Source: Kitasatospora paranensis
GTDB taxonomy: Bacteria; Actinomycetota; Actinomycetes; Streptomycetales; Streptomycetaceae
Direction of reading: 5' to 3'
DNA length: 64,000 nt
Assembly (NCBI RefSeq): GCF_039544005.1
Contig: NZ_BAABKV010000001.1
Coordinates: 4,774,001 to 4,838,000, forward strand
Below are positions 27,290 to 37,026 of this stretch, one piece after another. How positions within the stretch are numbered: the first letter of the stretch is position 1; the number at the start of each line of letters is the position of its first letter. Below the pieces are notes generated by a model. It searched no databases. It was not told where the DNA came from and saw only the letters and a list, made by a program, of their open reading frames with translations. A program made the position numbers and the translations under genes.

Positions 27290-27813
27290 TGGCCCTTGCT
27301 GTTCATCTGGAAGTACCAGATGCCGAGGATCTCCTGCTTGGCCTGGTCGGCCTCCACGACGGTCACCGTGGTGGTGCCGCTGGAGTTCAGCACGCTGGAG
27401 GCGAGCACCGAGCCGGACCACGTCGCCTTGCGGGTGTCCTGGGCGAGCGGGGTCTGGCCCTGCGAGCCGCCGTCGGTGAACGCGAACCAGCCCTTGTCGG
27501 CGATCTCGGTGGACACGCCCACACCGACCCGGTCGCTGGAGATCACGTCCAGGTGCGCGAGGGTGCCCTTCTGGCTGGCCGTCTTGGCGTCCGCCTGGCA
27601 CTTGGCCAGGACGTCCTGTGCCAGCGCCTTGCCGCCGTTGTAGCAGAGCGGCTGGGCCCGGACGGAGGAGGTGCCGACCGTCAGCGTGGCCTGCTGCTTC
27701 GGGTTCGGCGGCGCGCCCTCACTGTTGGCGTACGCGATGGAACCGCCGACCGTGCCGGCGCCGATCACGACCAGGGCGCCGAGGGCGGCGAATGCACGGG
27801 TGCTGAGGCTCAT
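27286..27813 (-). CDS. DUF2771 family secreted/anchored protein
   Basis: 175-residue protein of the actinobacterial DUF2771 family. It starts with MSLSTRAFAALGALVVIGAG, an uncleaved or cleaved signal segment with one membrane helix, followed by an extracellular beta-rich domain (TLTVGTSSVRAQPLCYNGG, VVEADQAKQEILGIWYFQMN). Two cysteines could form a disulfide. Function unknown. TAGCCT lies eight bases before the ATG at 27813, giving a leaderless transcript that probably continues into mqnB and mqnD. Confidence 0.85.
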   Translation of the reverse strand: MSLSTRAFAALGALVVIGAGTVGGSIAYANSEGAPPNPKQQATLTVGTSSVRAQPLCYNGGKALAQDVLAKCQADAKTASQKGTLAHLDVISSDRVGVGVSTEIADKGWFAFTDGGSQGQTPLAQDTRKATWSGSVLASSVLNSSGTTTVTVVEADQAKQEILGIWYFQMNSKGQ

Positions 27814-27874
27814 GGGCAAGAGGCTACCGGGCTTTCGCGATCACGCGACGCGGGGGTCGACGTGCCGCCCCGGG

Positions 27875-29378
27875 TCATGCCACGCGTGGCCGAGTCGAGG
27901 GTCTGCGCACCCCCACCCTGGCCAGCGAACGCAGCGTCCACAGCAGGACGACCGCCACCACCGCGGCCGCGATCGACAGCCCCAGCGTGGCGTTCAGCGG
28001 CAGCGAGATGCCCACCACGCCGCCCGCCACCCAGCACAGCTGCAGCAGCGTCTCCGAGCGGGCGAACGCCGAGGTGCGCACCGCCTCCGGCACGTCCCGC
28101 TGGATCAGCGCGTCCAGCGCCAGCTTGCCCAGCGAGGCCGCCATCCCGGACGCCGCCGCGAACAGCGCCACCGTCAGCAGGCTGTACCAGAGCGCCGCCG
28201 CCGTCGCCGCCAACGTGGCCAGCGCCAGCATCGCCGTCACGATCGCCTCCGAGCCGCGGAAGCGCAGCCACGAACCGAGCACCGACCCCAGCGCGTTGCC
28301 CACCCCCGCCGACGCCGCCACCACACCCAGCGCCGCCGTCGCCGGCAGGCCGCCCACCGGCTCGCTGCGGATCAGGAACGCCAGGAACATCACCAGGAAC
28401 CCGACCAGCCAGCGCAGCGCCGACACCCCGCAGCGCCAGGATCACCGACGGGCCGACCGTCCGCAGCGTCGCCTTGCTCGGCGCCGCCCCCGGGTCCTCG
28501 GCGTGCAGCACCGCCCGCTGCTCGCCCTTGGCCGAGTCCACCTTGTGCGGCAGGTGGAACGCCATCAGGGTGCCCACCACGAAGACCAGGAACGCGCCGC
28601 GCAGCGGCCAGCCGGGCCCGATCAGGTGCAGCAGCCCGCCCACCCCGGCCGCCACCATGGTCGCCAGCAACCCGGCCAGCGTCACCCGCGAGTTCGCCTT
28701 CACCAACGACAGTTGCGGCGGCAGCAGCCGGGGCACGACCACGCTGCGCACCACCCCGTACGCCTTCGACGCCACCAGGACGCCGAGCGCCTCCGGATAG
28801 AGCGCGATACCGCCACCCGTCACCGAGCCGGCCATCGTCCACGCCAGTACCGCCCGGGCCAGCATCGACATCGCCATCGCGGATCGGCGGCCGTGCGGCA
28901 GCCGGTCCAGCAGCGGGCCGATCACCGGCGCCAGCACCGCGAACGGCGCCATCGTGATCAGCAGGTAGAGGGCGACCCGGCCGCGGGCCTCACCCGTCGG
29001 CACCGAGAAGAAGATCGTGGACGCCAGCGCCACGGTGATCAGCATGTCGCCGAAGGAGTTGAGCGCATGAAGCTCGATCAGCTTCGCGAGACCCGATTCA
29101 CCGGCACCCTCCGCGGATGTCGCCCGCCGGATCCGCCGACCGGTGCCGTGCACCACCCGGCCCGTCCGCACCCCCGCCGCGGACGCCCCGCGGACGAACA
29201 CGTTGCGCACCCTGCCCGCCTGCGGCGACGACGACTCCGCCTCCGGCCGAGGGTCCGCACCGTCCGCCGGGGGCTCCTGGAGCTGTGGTCGCGGCACAGC
29301 CGAAGGCTGCGAAGGGCGCTCCGGCTGCGGAGCTCCCACGCCGTGCTGCGACGGGTTCTCGTCCGCCACATCTGCCAT
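27875..29378 (-). pseudogene. MFS transporter, frameshifted
   Basis: Major facilitator transporter of about 500 residues after repair. A disordered N-terminal tail of about 85 residues (rich in Pro, Glu and Ser) precedes twelve hydrophobic segments; recognisable parts are ELHALNSFGDMLITVALAST, APVIGPLLDRLPHGRR and, in the second frame, GSWLRFRGSEAIVTAMLAL. The frame changes at the CCCC run 28426-28429. Here the simplest repair is removing one base, giving VILALRVSALRWLVGFL; losing two bases would also fit. Substrate unknown. It precedes the DUF2771-mqnB-mqnD genes on the same strand. Confidence 0.82.
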
Positions 29379-29659
29379 CCTGCCCGAGAATGGGCCTCCG
29401 TACGACCGTTACCGGCCGTCGGACCCGGCCGTGGCGGGGCGTGCGGCGCCGGGACACGTCGCCCCGGGCTGTGCCCCGGTGCCGACCGACGGGTAGCCTG
29501 CACTACGCGCTCGCGGCGCCAGGGGCGGCGCGGCCGGTGCCCGGACACCTTCCGGTCGCGCAGAATGGAAGCGCCACCGCACGAGACCCGACTCGCCGGA
29601 GCGGCCGAGGCCGCCGCGGGCCGATCGCTGGACAACACGACTGGGAGAGAATCGACGCC

Positions 29660-30553
29660 GTGAGCGCTGCGATGCGAAGCCGTACCCCCGACCGGCTCTG
29701 TGCCGAGGCAGTCGAACTCGCCCGCCAGGCCGCCGTCGAGATGGTCGGGCCGGAGACCGTCGGCGCCCACCTCGGCGTCCGCGCCGACGCGGACCGGGTC
29801 GTCACCCACTCCTTCGAGTGCCTCGACGCCGCCTACCGCGGCTGGCACTGGGCGGTCACCGTCGCCCGGGCCCCCCGCGCCAAGAACGTCACCCTGGACG
29901 AGGCCGTCCTGCTGCCCGGCGAGGACGCCGTCCTCGCCCCGCAGTGGGTGCCCTGGAGCGAGCGGCTGCGCCCCGGCGACATGGGCCCCGGCGACCTCCT
30001 GCCGACCGGCGCCGACGACCTCCGCCTGGAGCCCGGCTGGAGCGGCGAGGACGAGCCCGCCCCCAACTCCGCCCTCGTCGAGGCCGCGGAGGAGGAGCTC
30101 GTGCTCACCGACCCGCACATCCAGCCCGCCCCGGCCCGCGCGGAGATCGGCGCCATCGCCGTGGAGCTCGGCATGGCCCGCCCGCGGGTGCTCTCCCGGC
30201 TCGGCCTGCACCTTGCCGCGGAGCGCTGGGAGTCCGCCTACGGCCCGCAGACGCCCATGGCGCAGTCCGCTCCCGCCTGCTGCGACACCTGCGGCTTCCT
30301 GATCCCGATCGGCGGCTCGCTCGGCCAGGCGTTCGGCGTCTGCGGCAACGAGTTCGGCCCCGCCGACGGCCAGGTCGTCGCGTTCGGCTACGGCTGCGGC
30401 GGACACTCCGAGGCCGCCGTGCTGCCCGCTCCGCCCACCCCCTCCGAACTGATCCTCGACGAGACCGTCGTCGAGCCGCTCCAGCTCCACCCCGACCGCA
30501 CCGGCGGCTCCGTCGAGCCCGACGCCCCCACCGAGGAGCTCGGCCACTCCTGA
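29660..30553 (+). CDS. DUF3027 family protein
   Basis: 297-residue actinobacterial protein of the DUF3027 family. The N-terminal two thirds is the conserved domain (RLCAEAVELARQAAVEMVG, WHWAVTVARAPRAKNVTLDE, LAPQWVPWSERLRPGDMGPG, RVLSRLGLHLAAERW). A cysteine cluster, CCDTCGFLIPIGGSLG with VCGNEFGP, looks like a zinc-binding site. Function unknown. GTG at 29660 follows GGGAGAGA by about 10 bases. Divergent from the MFS transporter gene. Confidence 0.88.
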   Translation: MSAAMRSRTPDRLCAEAVELARQAAVEMVGPETVGAHLGVRADADRVVTHSFECLDAAYRGWHWAVTVARAPRAKNVTLDEAVLLPGEDAVLAPQWVPWSERLRPGDMGPGDLLPTGADDLRLEPGWSGEDEPAPNSALVEAAEEELVLTDPHIQPAPARAEIGAIAVELGMARPRVLSRLGLHLAAERWESAYGPQTPMAQSAPACCDTCGFLIPIGGSLGQAFGVCGNEFGPADGQVVAFGYGCGGHSEAAVLPAPPTPSELILDETVVEPLQLHPDRTGGSVEPDAPTEELGHS

Positions 30554-30555
30554 CC

Positions 30556-30583
30556 GGCCGGCCCGCCGCCCCGGCGGCCGGCC
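30556..30583 (+). terminator. GC-rich hairpin after the DUF3027 gene
   Basis: GGCCGGC plus CCGCCG pair with CGGCGG plus CCGGCC around a short C loop; located two bases after the stop codon. No T-run. Confidence 0.5.
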
Positions 30584-30659
30584 CACGGCGTGGCGTCCGC
30601 CGCCGGCGGAGGAGAATGCGGCCGTACGCACGGCAGCGCGACGGAAGGCGGCAGGGCCA

Positions 30660-33600
30660 GTGGAGCCTCGGATCATCGGCGGTACGGACGGGCAGGCGGC
30701 GGACGTCTTCGACACGGCCGGGCTGCGCCACCGGGTCCTGGACGCCTGGACGGCCGCCCCCGCCCGCTTCCGGGAGGACGCCAACGCCGAGGAGGAACTC
30801 GCCCTCGGCGGGTACCGCGACCGGCTGGTCGTCGAGCTCGCGCAGAACGCGGCCGACGCCGCCGCCCGCGCCGGCGTCGCCCCCGGCCGGCTGCGCCTCA
30901 CCCTGCGGGACGGCGTCCTCGCCGCCGCCAACACCGGCGCCCCGCTCGACGCCGCCGCCGTCGAATCGCTCTCCACCCTGCGCGCCTCCGCCAAGCGCCC
31001 CGACGGCGCCCCCACCGTGGGCCGGTTCGGCGTCGGCTTCTCCGCCGTCCTCGCGGTCACCGACGAACCTGCCGTGCTCTCCACCCACGGCTCCGTCCGC
31101 TGGTCCCTCGCCGAGGCCCTCGCGCTCACCGCCGACCGCCCCCGGCTCGCCGAGGAACTGCGCCGTCGCGAGGACCACGTCCCGCTGCTGCGGCTGCCCT
31201 TCCCCGCCGAGGGCGCCGCACCGACCGGCTACGACACCGTCGTCGTCCTGCCGCTGCGCGACGCCGCCGCCCAGGACCTCACCCGCCGCCAGCTCGCCGA
31301 GATCGACGACGCCCTGCTGCTGACCCTGCCCGGGCTCGCCGAGGTCGTCGTCGAGACCCCGGACGGCGTCCGGACCCTGACCCGCACCGCCGGCGACCAG
31401 AACCCCGACGGCATCACCACCGTGACCATCACCGACGACACGCAGCAGACCGTCTGGCAGACCGTCACCGCCGCCGGCGCCGTCGCCCCGGAGCTCCTCG
31501 CCGACCGCACCACCGAGGAACGCGCCCGCCCGTACTGGTCGGTGACCTGGGCCGTGCCGGTCTCCGACACCGGGGTGCCGCAGACCCTCGGCACCGCCCC
31601 CGTCGTGCACGCGCCCACGCCCAGCGACGAGCCGCTCGGCGTGCCCGCCCTGCTGATCGCCGGGTACCCGCTGGACTCCACCCGCCGGCACGTCGCCCCG
31701 GGCCCGCTCACCGACTTCCTCACCGAGCGCGCCGCCGACGCCTACGCCGACCTGTTGCGGGCCCGCGGCGCCGACCTCGGCTCGCTCATCCTCGTCCCCG
31801 GCCCGCTCGGCCACGGCACCCTCGACAACGCGCTGCGGACGGCGATCCTCGGCCGCCTGCCCGGCACGCCGTTCCTCCCGCACCCCGGCCCGGTCGAGGA
31901 GGGCACCCCGGCGCTGCGCCCCCGCGACGCCACCCTGCTGGAGGGCGCCGACACCTCGGTGGTCGCCGCGCTCGCCCCGATCTTCCCCGGCCTGCTGCCG
32001 GCCGGGCTGGAGCGGCGGCCCGAACTGCGCGCCCTCGATGTCCGCCGGGTGCCGCTCGCCGAGGTCGTCGACCAGCTCGGCGGCCTGGAGCGCGAGCCCG
32101 CCTGGTGGCGCAACCTGTACGCGGCGCTGGTCGGCGCCGACCCGGAGGCGCTCGGCGCGCTGCCGGTGCCGCTGGCCGACGGCCGGACGGTCACCGGGCC
32201 CCGCCGCGTCCTGCTGCCCTCCGACCCGGCCGACTGGGCCGGCTACGAGGGCTACCCGGACTCCCTCGCCGAGGCGCTCGGCCTGCTCGACCTGCGGCTG
32301 GCCCACCCGGAGGCCGCGCACCCGCTGCTGGCCAAGCTGGGCGCCGCGACCGCGACCCCGGCCGGGATCCTCGACACCCCCGAGGTGCGCGCCGCGGTCG
32401 CCCGCTCGCTGGAGCTCGGCGAGGACGACTTCGACGCCGCCGTGGACCTCGCCGACGCCGTGCTCGCCCTGGTCAGGGCCGCCGAGGCGGGCCCCGGCGA
32501 CCACCCGTGGCTGGCCCGGCTGGCCCTGCCCGACGACGAGGGCGAGCTCAGCCGGGCCGGCGAGCTGATCCTCCCCGACAGCCCGCTGGCCGCCCTCGCC
32601 CGCGAGGGCGACGCCGCGTACGTCGACGAGGACCTGCTGGAGCGCTGGGGCCCGGACGTGCTGGCCGCGGCCGGCGCGCTGGCCGGCTTCGTGCTGGTCC
32701 GCGCCGAGGACGTGGTGCTCGACCCGGACGACCTGGAGCGGCTCGATCCGACCGTCCCCGCCGACCGGGCCGCCGGCGGCGCCCCGACCGGCCTGATCGA
32801 CGAGGCCCCCGACGGCCTGGCCGACTGGTGCGAGGACACGCTGGAGCTGCTGCACGCCGACGACAGCGGCGAACTCGGCGTCCCGCCGGTCGCCGCCGAG
32901 CTGCTGGCCGTGCGCGACCTCGACCTGGTCGACAACCGGGCCTGGCCCGAGGCGCTCGCCGTCCTCGCCCGCCCGCCCTACCGCGACGCCGTGGTCAACC
33001 CCGTCCGCACCCTGCTGCCGGACGGCCGCTACGTCGACCTGCCGCCGTACACCTCCTGGTGGCTGCGCGACCACCCGGTGCTGGACGGCCGGGAGCCGGC
33101 CGGCCTGCGCGCGGCCGGCGCCGACCCGCTGCTGCGCGGCCTCTACGACGAGGCCCGCACCACCCTCGACGAGCAGTTCCTGCACGCGCTCGGGGTGCGC
33201 ACCACGCTGGCGGCGCTGCTCGCCGAGCCGCACGGCCCGGAGGAGCTGCTCGACCGCCTGGTCGACGACGCCTCCGAGGTGACCCACCGCCAGCTGCACG
33301 GCATCCACACCCAGCTCGCCGCGCTGGCCGCCGAGCGGGTCGAGCCGCTGGACGTCGTCCGGGCGCTGGCCCCGCTCGACCCGGAGACCGGCCGCCGTCC
33401 CGACACCACGGTGGTGGTCGACGCGTCCGCGGCCGTCGTCGCGGATGCGCCGGACCTGGTCGCGCTGCTGCACGACCACCCGGTGCTGCCGGTCGCCCCG
33501 GAGCTGGCCGCCGCCCTCGCCGAGCGGCTGCACGTGTCGCTGGCCAGCGAGGTGGCCGGCGGCCGGGTGCTGTCCGAGGGTGCCGTGCACCGCGTCCCGG

Positions 33601-33950
33601 CGGTCGTCCGCGAGCTGCTGCCCGGCTGCCCCGCCGTCTACGAGGAGCACGAGGAGCTGCTGGTCGTCGGCCCCGACGGCGGCGAGGCGCACGTCGACTG
33701 GCGCTGGGACGCGGCCGCCGACGCCCCGGAGCTGCCGTACGACCCGGAGGAGGCCGAGAGCGGCGACCTCGACGACGAGTTCGAGATCCCGCCGGTGCCC
33801 GGCCTGCTGCACGCCGCCACCCCGGAGGGCCTCGCGGCCGGCCTCGCCTGGTCGGTGGGCCAGTGGCACCGCCGGTTCGAGGTCCTCGCCGCGCTCGCCG
33901 AGCCCGACCGCGCCTACGAGCTGCTGAACGCCCGCGACTACGAGGGCTGA
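30660..33950 (+). CDS. Sacsin-like ATP-binding protein (GHKL ATPase)
   Basis: 1096-residue protein with an N-terminal HSP90/histidine-kinase-like ATPase domain of the sacsin type. The N-box is ELAQNAADAAA (about residues 59-69), the following loop lies in LAAANTGAPLDAAA and the G-box is GRFGVGFSAVLAV (about 121-133). The remaining 900 residues are alpha/beta with many Leu, Ala and Asp, with no motif I can name. Such proteins are often annotated as molecular chaperone Hsp90; the substrate is unknown. Start GTG at 30660. The 3' end overlaps the convergent P-type ATPase gene by 13 bases. Confidence 0.85.
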   Translation: MEPRIIGGTDGQAADVFDTAGLRHRVLDAWTAAPARFREDANAEEELALGGYRDRLVVELAQNAADAAARAGVAPGRLRLTLRDGVLAAANTGAPLDAAAVESLSTLRASAKRPDGAPTVGRFGVGFSAVLAVTDEPAVLSTHGSVRWSLAEALALTADRPRLAEELRRREDHVPLLRLPFPAEGAAPTGYDTVVVLPLRDAAAQDLTRRQLAEIDDALLLTLPGLAEVVVETPDGVRTLTRTAGDQNPDGITTVTITDDTQQTVWQTVTAAGAVAPELLADRTTEERARPYWSVTWAVPVSDTGVPQTLGTAPVVHAPTPSDEPLGVPALLIAGYPLDSTRRHVAPGPLTDFLTERAADAYADLLRARGADLGSLILVPGPLGHGTLDNALRTAILGRLPGTPFLPHPGPVEEGTPALRPRDATLLEGADTSVVAALAPIFPGLLPAGLERRPELRALDVRRVPLAEVVDQLGGLEREPAWWRNLYAALVGADPEALGALPVPLADGRTVTGPRRVLLPSDPADWAGYEGYPDSLAEALGLLDLRLAHPEAAHPLLAKLGAATATPAGILDTPEVRAAVARSLELGEDDFDAAVDLADAVLALVRAAEAGPGDHPWLARLALPDDEGELSRAGELILPDSPLAALAREGDAAYVDEDLLERWGPDVLAAAGALAGFVLVRAEDVVLDPDDLERLDPTVPADRAAGGAPTGLIDEAPDGLADWCEDTLELLHADDSGELGVPPVAAELLAVRDLDLVDNRAWPEALAVLARPPYRDAVVNPVRTLLPDGRYVDLPPYTSWWLRDHPVLDGREPAGLRAAGADPLLRGLYDEARTTLDEQFLHALGVRTTLAALLAEPHGPEELLDRLVDDASEVTHRQLHGIHTQLAALAAERVEPLDVVRALAPLDPETGRRPDTTVVVDASAAVVADAPDLVALLHDHPVLPVAPELAAALAERLHVSLASEVAGGRVLSEGAVHRVPAVVRELLPGCPAVYEEHEELLVVGPDGGEAHVDWRWDAAADAPELPYDPEEAESGDLDDEFEIPPVPGLLHAATPEGLAAGLAWSVGQWHRRFEVLAALAEPDRAYELLNARDYEG

Positions 33951-36406
33951 CCGGCGCGCGGGCGGGTGGCTCCGGGCCGCCCGCCCGCCGCCGGCTCCTG
34001 GTCCGTCCGCAGCACGATCACCCGCCAGACCACCTCCAGCAGCACCCCGGCGACCAGCGCGATCAGCACGCCGGTCAGCGGACCGCGGACGCCGACCAGC
34101 TGGAGCTGGAAGAAGTCCGACAGCCAGGGCACCGTCAGCACCAGCGCGAACGCCCCGCCCATCGCCCCGATCAGCAGCAGCCGCCACCAGGTGTACGGCC
34201 GCGCCACGATCGCCAGCACCCACAGCGCCACCAGGAACAGCGTCAGCGTCGCCACGCTGGTGTCCGCCTCCAGATCGGTCGCGGTGTCCGCCCGCGCCAG
34301 CATGTACGAGGTGAAGGTCGCCGTCCCGGCGATCACCCCGCCGGGCACCGCCAGCCGCAGCACCCGCCGCACGAACCCGGTGCGGGCCCGCTCGCTGTTC
34401 GGCGCCAGCGCCAGGAAGAACGCCGGGACGCCGATCGTCAGCGTCGACAGCACCGTCGAGTGCCGCGGCAGGAACGGGTACGGCACGTGCGTGAAGACCA
34501 CCAGCAGGGCCAGCAGCACCGAGTAGACCGTCTTCACCAGGAAGAGGTTGGCCACCCGTTCGATGTTCCCGATCACCCGTCGTCCCTCCGCCACCACCGA
34601 GGGCAGCGTGGCGAACGAGTCGTCCAGCAGCACGATCTGCGCCACCGCCCGGGTGGCGTCGCTGCCGGTGCCCATCGCCACGCCGATGTCGGCGTCCTTG
34701 AGTGCCAGCACGTCGTTGACGCCGTCGCCGGTCATCGCCACGGTGTGCCCGCACGACTGCAGTGCCCCGACCAGCTCGCGCTTCTGCTGCGGGGTGACCC
34801 GGCCGAAGACGGAGGTGCGGTCGGCGATCTCGGCCAGCCCGTCCGAGCCAGCGGCGGGCAGCGTCCGGGCGTCCACCGGCTGCTCGGCGCCCGGCAGCCC
34901 GAGGTGGGCGGCGACCGCGCCCACCGCCACCGCCGAGTCGCCGGAGATCACCTTGGCCCGCACCTGCTGGTCCTCGAAGTAGCGCAGCGTGTCGGCGGCA
35001 TCCGCCCGCACCCGCTGCTGGAGCACCAAGAGCGCCAGCGGCTGCAGGCCCTCGGCGACGCCCGGGTCGTCCAGCGGCCGCGGCGAGCGGCCCAGCAGCA
35101 GCACCCGCAGCCCCTGCGCGCCCAGCGCGTCCACCTCGCCCAGCTCCGGGTGCCCGGCCGGCAGCAGCACGTCCGGCGCCCCGAGCAGCCAGGCTGCCGC
35201 GCCGCCCTGCGGCTCCTGGAACCACACCCCGCTCCACTTGCGGGCCGAGGAGAACGGCAGTGAGTCCACCACCCGCCAGCGGTTGTCGGGCGGTGCGCCG
35301 ACCGCGTCGATCACCGCCTGCATGGACGGGTTCGGCCGCACGTCCACCGCGCCCATCGCCGCGAGCGCCTCCGCCAGGTCCGCACGTTCCCCGAACGGCC
35401 CGCCGCCGTCGGCCAGCGGCCGCAGCTCGCGCAGGTCCATGCCGCCCTCGGTCAGCGTGCCGGTCTTGTCCAGGCAGACGGTGTCCACCCGGGCCAGCCC
35501 CTCGATCGCCGGCAGCTCCTGCACCAGGCACTGCCGGCGGCCCAGGCGCACCACGCCGATCGCGAACGCCACCGAGGTCAGCAGCACCAGGCCCTCCGGC
35601 ACCATCGGCACGATGCCCGCCACCATCCGGCGCACCGCCTCCTGCCAGTTGTGCCGCTCCACCGCCAGCTGGCTGATGATCAGGCCGAGCGCGGTCGGCA
35701 CCAGCAGCCAGGTGATGAACTTGAGGATGGCGTCGATGCCGCTGCGCAGCTCCGAACGGACGAGGGTGAAGCGGCTGGCCTCCTCGGCGAGCTGCGCCGC
35801 GTACGCCTCGCGGCCGACCCGGGTGGCGGTGAAGGCGCCGGCGCCGGCGACCACGAAGCTGCCCGACATGACCGGGTCGCCGGGCCGTTTGAGGACGGGG
35901 TCGGGTTCGCCGGTGAGCAGCGACTCGTCGATCTCCAGGCCGTCGGCGGTGGTCACCGCGCCGTCCACGACGACCTTGTCGCCCAGGGCCAGCAGCACGG
36001 TGTCGTCGAGCACGATGCCCGCGGTGGCGACGGTGGTCTCGGCGCCGTCCCGGCGGACCCGGGGGCGGGCCTCGCCGACCAGGGCGAGGCTGTCCAGCGT
36101 CCGCTTGGCCCGGAGTTCCTGGACGATGCCGATCGCGGTGTTGGCGACGATCACCAGGCCGAAGAGTCCGTCCTGGAGGGGCCCGACCACCAGGATGATC
36201 GCGAACATGACGCCGATGATCGCGTTGAAGCGGGTGAGGACGTTGGCCCGGACGATCTCCCGTACGGAGCGGCTGGAGCGGACGGGGACGTCGTTCACCT
36301 GGCCGCGCGCGACCCGGTCGGCCACCTCGGCGGCGGTCAGCCCGCCGGGCCTCGCGGGAGCACCGGGTCGCCCGGTCTCGGCCGTGCCCTCCGCGGGATG
36401 CGTCAT
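33938..36406 (-). CDS. P-type cation-transporting ATPase (CtpE-like)
   Basis: 822-residue integral membrane cation pump. The phosphorylation motif is VDTVCLDKTGTLTEGG (about residues 304-319), the actuator motif LTGEPDPV replaces the usual TGES, and the hinge is MTGDGVNDVLALKDADIGVAMG. Helices are seen at IIGVMFAIILVVGPL, FITWLLVPTALGLIIS, GIVPMVPEGLVLLTSVAF and four more near the C-terminus. The VPEG motif and lack of a cysteine-based metal domain resemble mycobacterial CtpE, linked to calcium, so calcium or another light cation is likely; this is inference. TAGAGT lies six bases before the ATG (leaderless). Confidence 0.9.
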   Translation of the reverse strand: MTHPAEGTAETGRPGAPARPGGLTAAEVADRVARGQVNDVPVRSSRSVREIVRANVLTRFNAIIGVMFAIILVVGPLQDGLFGLVIVANTAIGIVQELRAKRTLDSLALVGEARPRVRRDGAETTVATAGIVLDDTVLLALGDKVVVDGAVTTADGLEIDESLLTGEPDPVLKRPGDPVMSGSFVVAGAGAFTATRVGREAYAAQLAEEASRFTLVRSELRSGIDAILKFITWLLVPTALGLIISQLAVERHNWQEAVRRMVAGIVPMVPEGLVLLTSVAFAIGVVRLGRRQCLVQELPAIEGLARVDTVCLDKTGTLTEGGMDLRELRPLADGGGPFGERADLAEALAAMGAVDVRPNPSMQAVIDAVGAPPDNRWRVVDSLPFSSARKWSGVWFQEPQGGAAAWLLGAPDVLLPAGHPELGEVDALGAQGLRVLLLGRSPRPLDDPGVAEGLQPLALLVLQQRVRADAADTLRYFEDQQVRAKVISGDSAVAVGAVAAHLGLPGAEQPVDARTLPAAGSDGLAEIADRTSVFGRVTPQQKRELVGALQSCGHTVAMTGDGVNDVLALKDADIGVAMGTGSDATRAVAQIVLLDDSFATLPSVVAEGRRVIGNIERVANLFLVKTVYSVLLALLVVFTHVPYPFLPRHSTVLSTLTIGVPAFFLALAPNSERARTGFVRRVLRLAVPGGVIAGTATFTSYMLARADTATDLEADTSVATLTLFLVALWVLAIVARPYTWWRLLLIGAMGGAFALVLTVPWLSDFFQLQLVGVRGPLTGVLIALVAGVLLEVVWRVIVLRTDQEPAAGGRPGATRPRAGQPS

Positions 36407-36457
36407 GGCACGACTCTATGGGGGCGGTTTGCCCCGTGCTGTCCCGGTTCGGACGGA

Positions 36458-36760
36458 TCAGTCCAGACGGGTGGCGGCGCCGCCCGTCTCGCCGCTCGGG
36501 TCGGCAGCGGCGGCCTCCGCGGCGCGGGCGCGGCGGATCGCGTCCCGGCGGGCCCGGCAGTACCAGAGGCCGATCAGGCCGAGCAGGCCGCCGGAGAGGC
36601 AGATCCACGGCCAGTCGCCGTGGCCGTGGTCGGAGAGGGTGCCCCAGAACGGCAGCAGCACCAGGAAGGCGACGAACCACAGCACCGTGCCGCCGCCGAC
36701 GATGGCGACGTCGTTCGCCTCCAGGGGTGGGGGCGAGGGGCGCAGGGGTGTCTTCGGCAT
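36458..36760 (-). CDS. DUF2530 family membrane protein
   Basis: 100-residue protein with two transmembrane helices (VGGGTVLWFVAFLVLLPFW and WICLSGGLLGLIGLWYC) and a charged C-terminus (RRDAIRRARAAEAAAADP). Matches the DUF2530 pattern of streptomycetes. Function unknown. TACCCT lies six bases before the ATG, another leaderless start. It is the last gene before the divergent permease. Confidence 0.85.
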   Translation of the reverse strand: MPKTPLRPSPPPLEANDVAIVGGGTVLWFVAFLVLLPFWGTLSDHGHGDWPWICLSGGLLGLIGLWYCRARRDAIRRARAAEAAAADPSGETGGAATRLD

Positions 36761-37026
36761 GGCCCTAGGGTACGGCGGCGGGCGGCGGCACCGGCAGGGG
36801 AGTCGGGCGGGCGCGGCGCGAGGCCCCCGTCTGAGGGCGATTGTCCTCCGTCTGCAGGTAAGGGGTCGGCTCTACGCGCGAAGATGGCGTGTGCACGAGC
36901 GAAAACCCATACTGGGGATTCCGGCTGGCTACCGGCGGGTCACCCCGCCTTCCCCCGTCGCCGGCGGACCCGGCCAGTGATGCCCAGGTCCCTCCTCCTC
37001 CGCCCCCACCCGACGAGGACCTGCGC

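Noticed and set aside
30105..36680. Very long open antisense frame of more than 2,000 codons, and others at 15983-19876 and 56758-60093
   Set aside because: They are produced by the strong GC bias at third positions of the real genes on the other strand; their translations are repetitive Arg/Gly/Pro/Ala with no domains.
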